A stretch of 42,309 nt of DNA from Dehalococcoidia bacterium (GTDB lineage Bacteria > Chloroflexota > Dehalococcoidia > Dehalococcoidales > JAUWYK01), in assembly GCA_030615865.1 (NCBI GenBank), contig JAUWYK010000005.1, forward strand, positions 1 through 42,309. The letters are read 5' to 3'. The number at the start of each line of letters is the position of its first letter. Position 1 is the stretch's first letter. The notes under the pieces are model-generated. The model did no database searches. It saw only the letters and a program-made list of their open reading frames with translations, and was not told the origin of the DNA. The translations under genes were made by a program, and so were the position numbers. Of this stretch, positions 41,952-42,309 are shown piece by piece.

Positions 41952-42309
41952 CTAACGCTGCTTTTCTCTGGAAATAACACCAATTACATCTATCTCTACT
42001 AAAAATTCGGGTTTTGCCAGACTGGCAACTTGCATAAAAGTGCTAGCTGGTGGGTTGTCTACTAGGAGCGGGGCATGCTTTTGATAATACTCTAGCTCTG
42101 TCGCTCGCATACGAGGGTAATCCTCTAAATTCTTGAGAAGTATGAGTGTCTTGACAATATTGTTCATAGAGCTACCTGCCTCCTCCATGGCCTTCCTGAC
42201 CTTGTCAAGGGCTATTACCATTTGCTCTTCAAAAATATTCGTCTCTGTTCTGACGGTTTCGTCATTCTGACCTTGACAACCGGAGACAAAAATCAGATTG
42301 CCGACCACG
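41952..42309 (-). CDS. RidA/YjgF-family protein (5' end cut by window)
   Basis: C-terminal roughly 119 residues of a RidA-family protein; the reading frame continues past the window edge, so the first visible residue is internal. NLIFVSGCQG near the start, NIVKTLILLKNLEDYPRM in the middle and PPASTFMQVASLAKPEFLVEIDVIGV near the end are family features; the conserved Arg before the last strand appears as Ser/Thr here. Family members hydrolyse reactive enamines or imines, or act in aromatic degradation. Same strand as the molybdoenzyme genes. Confidence 0.85.
   Translation of the reverse strand, partial: VVGNLIFVSGCQGQNDETVRTETNIFEEQMVIALDKVRKAMEEAGSSMNNIVKTLILLKNLEDYPRMRATELEYYQKHAPLLVDNPPASTFMQVASLAKPEFLVEIDVIGVISREKQR

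Noticed and set aside
1..42309. CRISPR arrays, rRNA genes and complete tRNA genes
   Set aside because: I looked for regularly spaced repeats and conserved RNA blocks on both strands and saw none beyond the 39-base tRNA remnant.

Overview
This window is about 42 kb of bacterial chromosome. I infer an anaerobic or facultative member of the Chloroflexota, most like Dehalococcoidia. The basis is a feel for the gene families (branched-chain amino-acid-type ABC operon, CoA-dependent catabolism, a two-subunit transhydroxylase-type molybdoenzyme, frequent TTG/GTG starts). There is no rRNA or complete marker gene to prove it.

Layout. (1) 0.1-1.6 kb: a B12-binding radical SAM protein. (2) 1.95-11.2 kb, plus strand: one tight operon for a lipoylated 2-oxoacid dehydrogenase (E1 alpha, E1 beta, a free-standing GcvH-like lipoyl protein, E2, E3), followed by lipB, lipA and a fused GlcD/GlcF-type FAD and Fe-S oxidoreductase. 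The complex and the enzymes that make its cofactor are encoded together. The LipB has Glu where the catalytic Lys is expected. (3) 11.2-16.1 kb, minus strand: livKHMGF ABC importer. A 163-bp repeat, also present at 1.6 kb, lies upstream of livK and carries consensus -35/-10 hexamers pointing into the operon. (4) 16.3-18.9 kb: a broken HEPN-like fragment, then a nitrilase-family amidohydrolase and a class II HDAC/acetylpolyamine-deacetylase-like protein.

(5) 18.9-25.0 kb is a worn genomic island. Two diverged direct repeats bracket a minus-strand cassette of three unrecognised genes (73 aa, 409 aa, 102-aa zinc ribbon). The last has a near-consensus promoter with two 13-bp palindromes spaced 21 bp apart. 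Beyond it lie broken genes: a winged-helix protein with an ATA start and an internal TGA, an unknown frameshifted gene, a 3' tRNA remnant inside the tail of a large serine recombinase, and fragments of a tyrosine integrase, a UvrD-like helicase and an unknown protein. Several fragments abut one another almost exactly.

(6) 25.0-42.3 kb, all minus strand: a catabolic region. In transcription order from the right edge: a RidA-family protein (cut by the window), an SCP2-domain/molybdopterin transhydroxylase fusion, a second transhydroxylase large subunit, its Fe-S subunit with a C-terminal beta domain, an FmdE-like zinc-ribbon protein, an M24 peptidase-fold protein, an FAD-dependent reductase, a 2x[4Fe-4S] ferredoxin, an acyl-CoA synthetase, a class III aminotransferase, an SDR, an enoyl-CoA hydratase, a 3-hydroxyacyl-CoA dehydrogenase stump and a thiolase. 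Read together, this suggests redox or hydroxyl rearrangement of an aromatic or polycyclic/lipophilic substrate, then CoA activation and beta-oxidation-like cleavage. The substrate cannot be read from sequence. The most novel-looking items are the SCP2-transhydroxylase fusion beside its paralogue, the repeat-bracketed three-gene cassette with the twin-operator promoter, and the promoter-carrying repeat.
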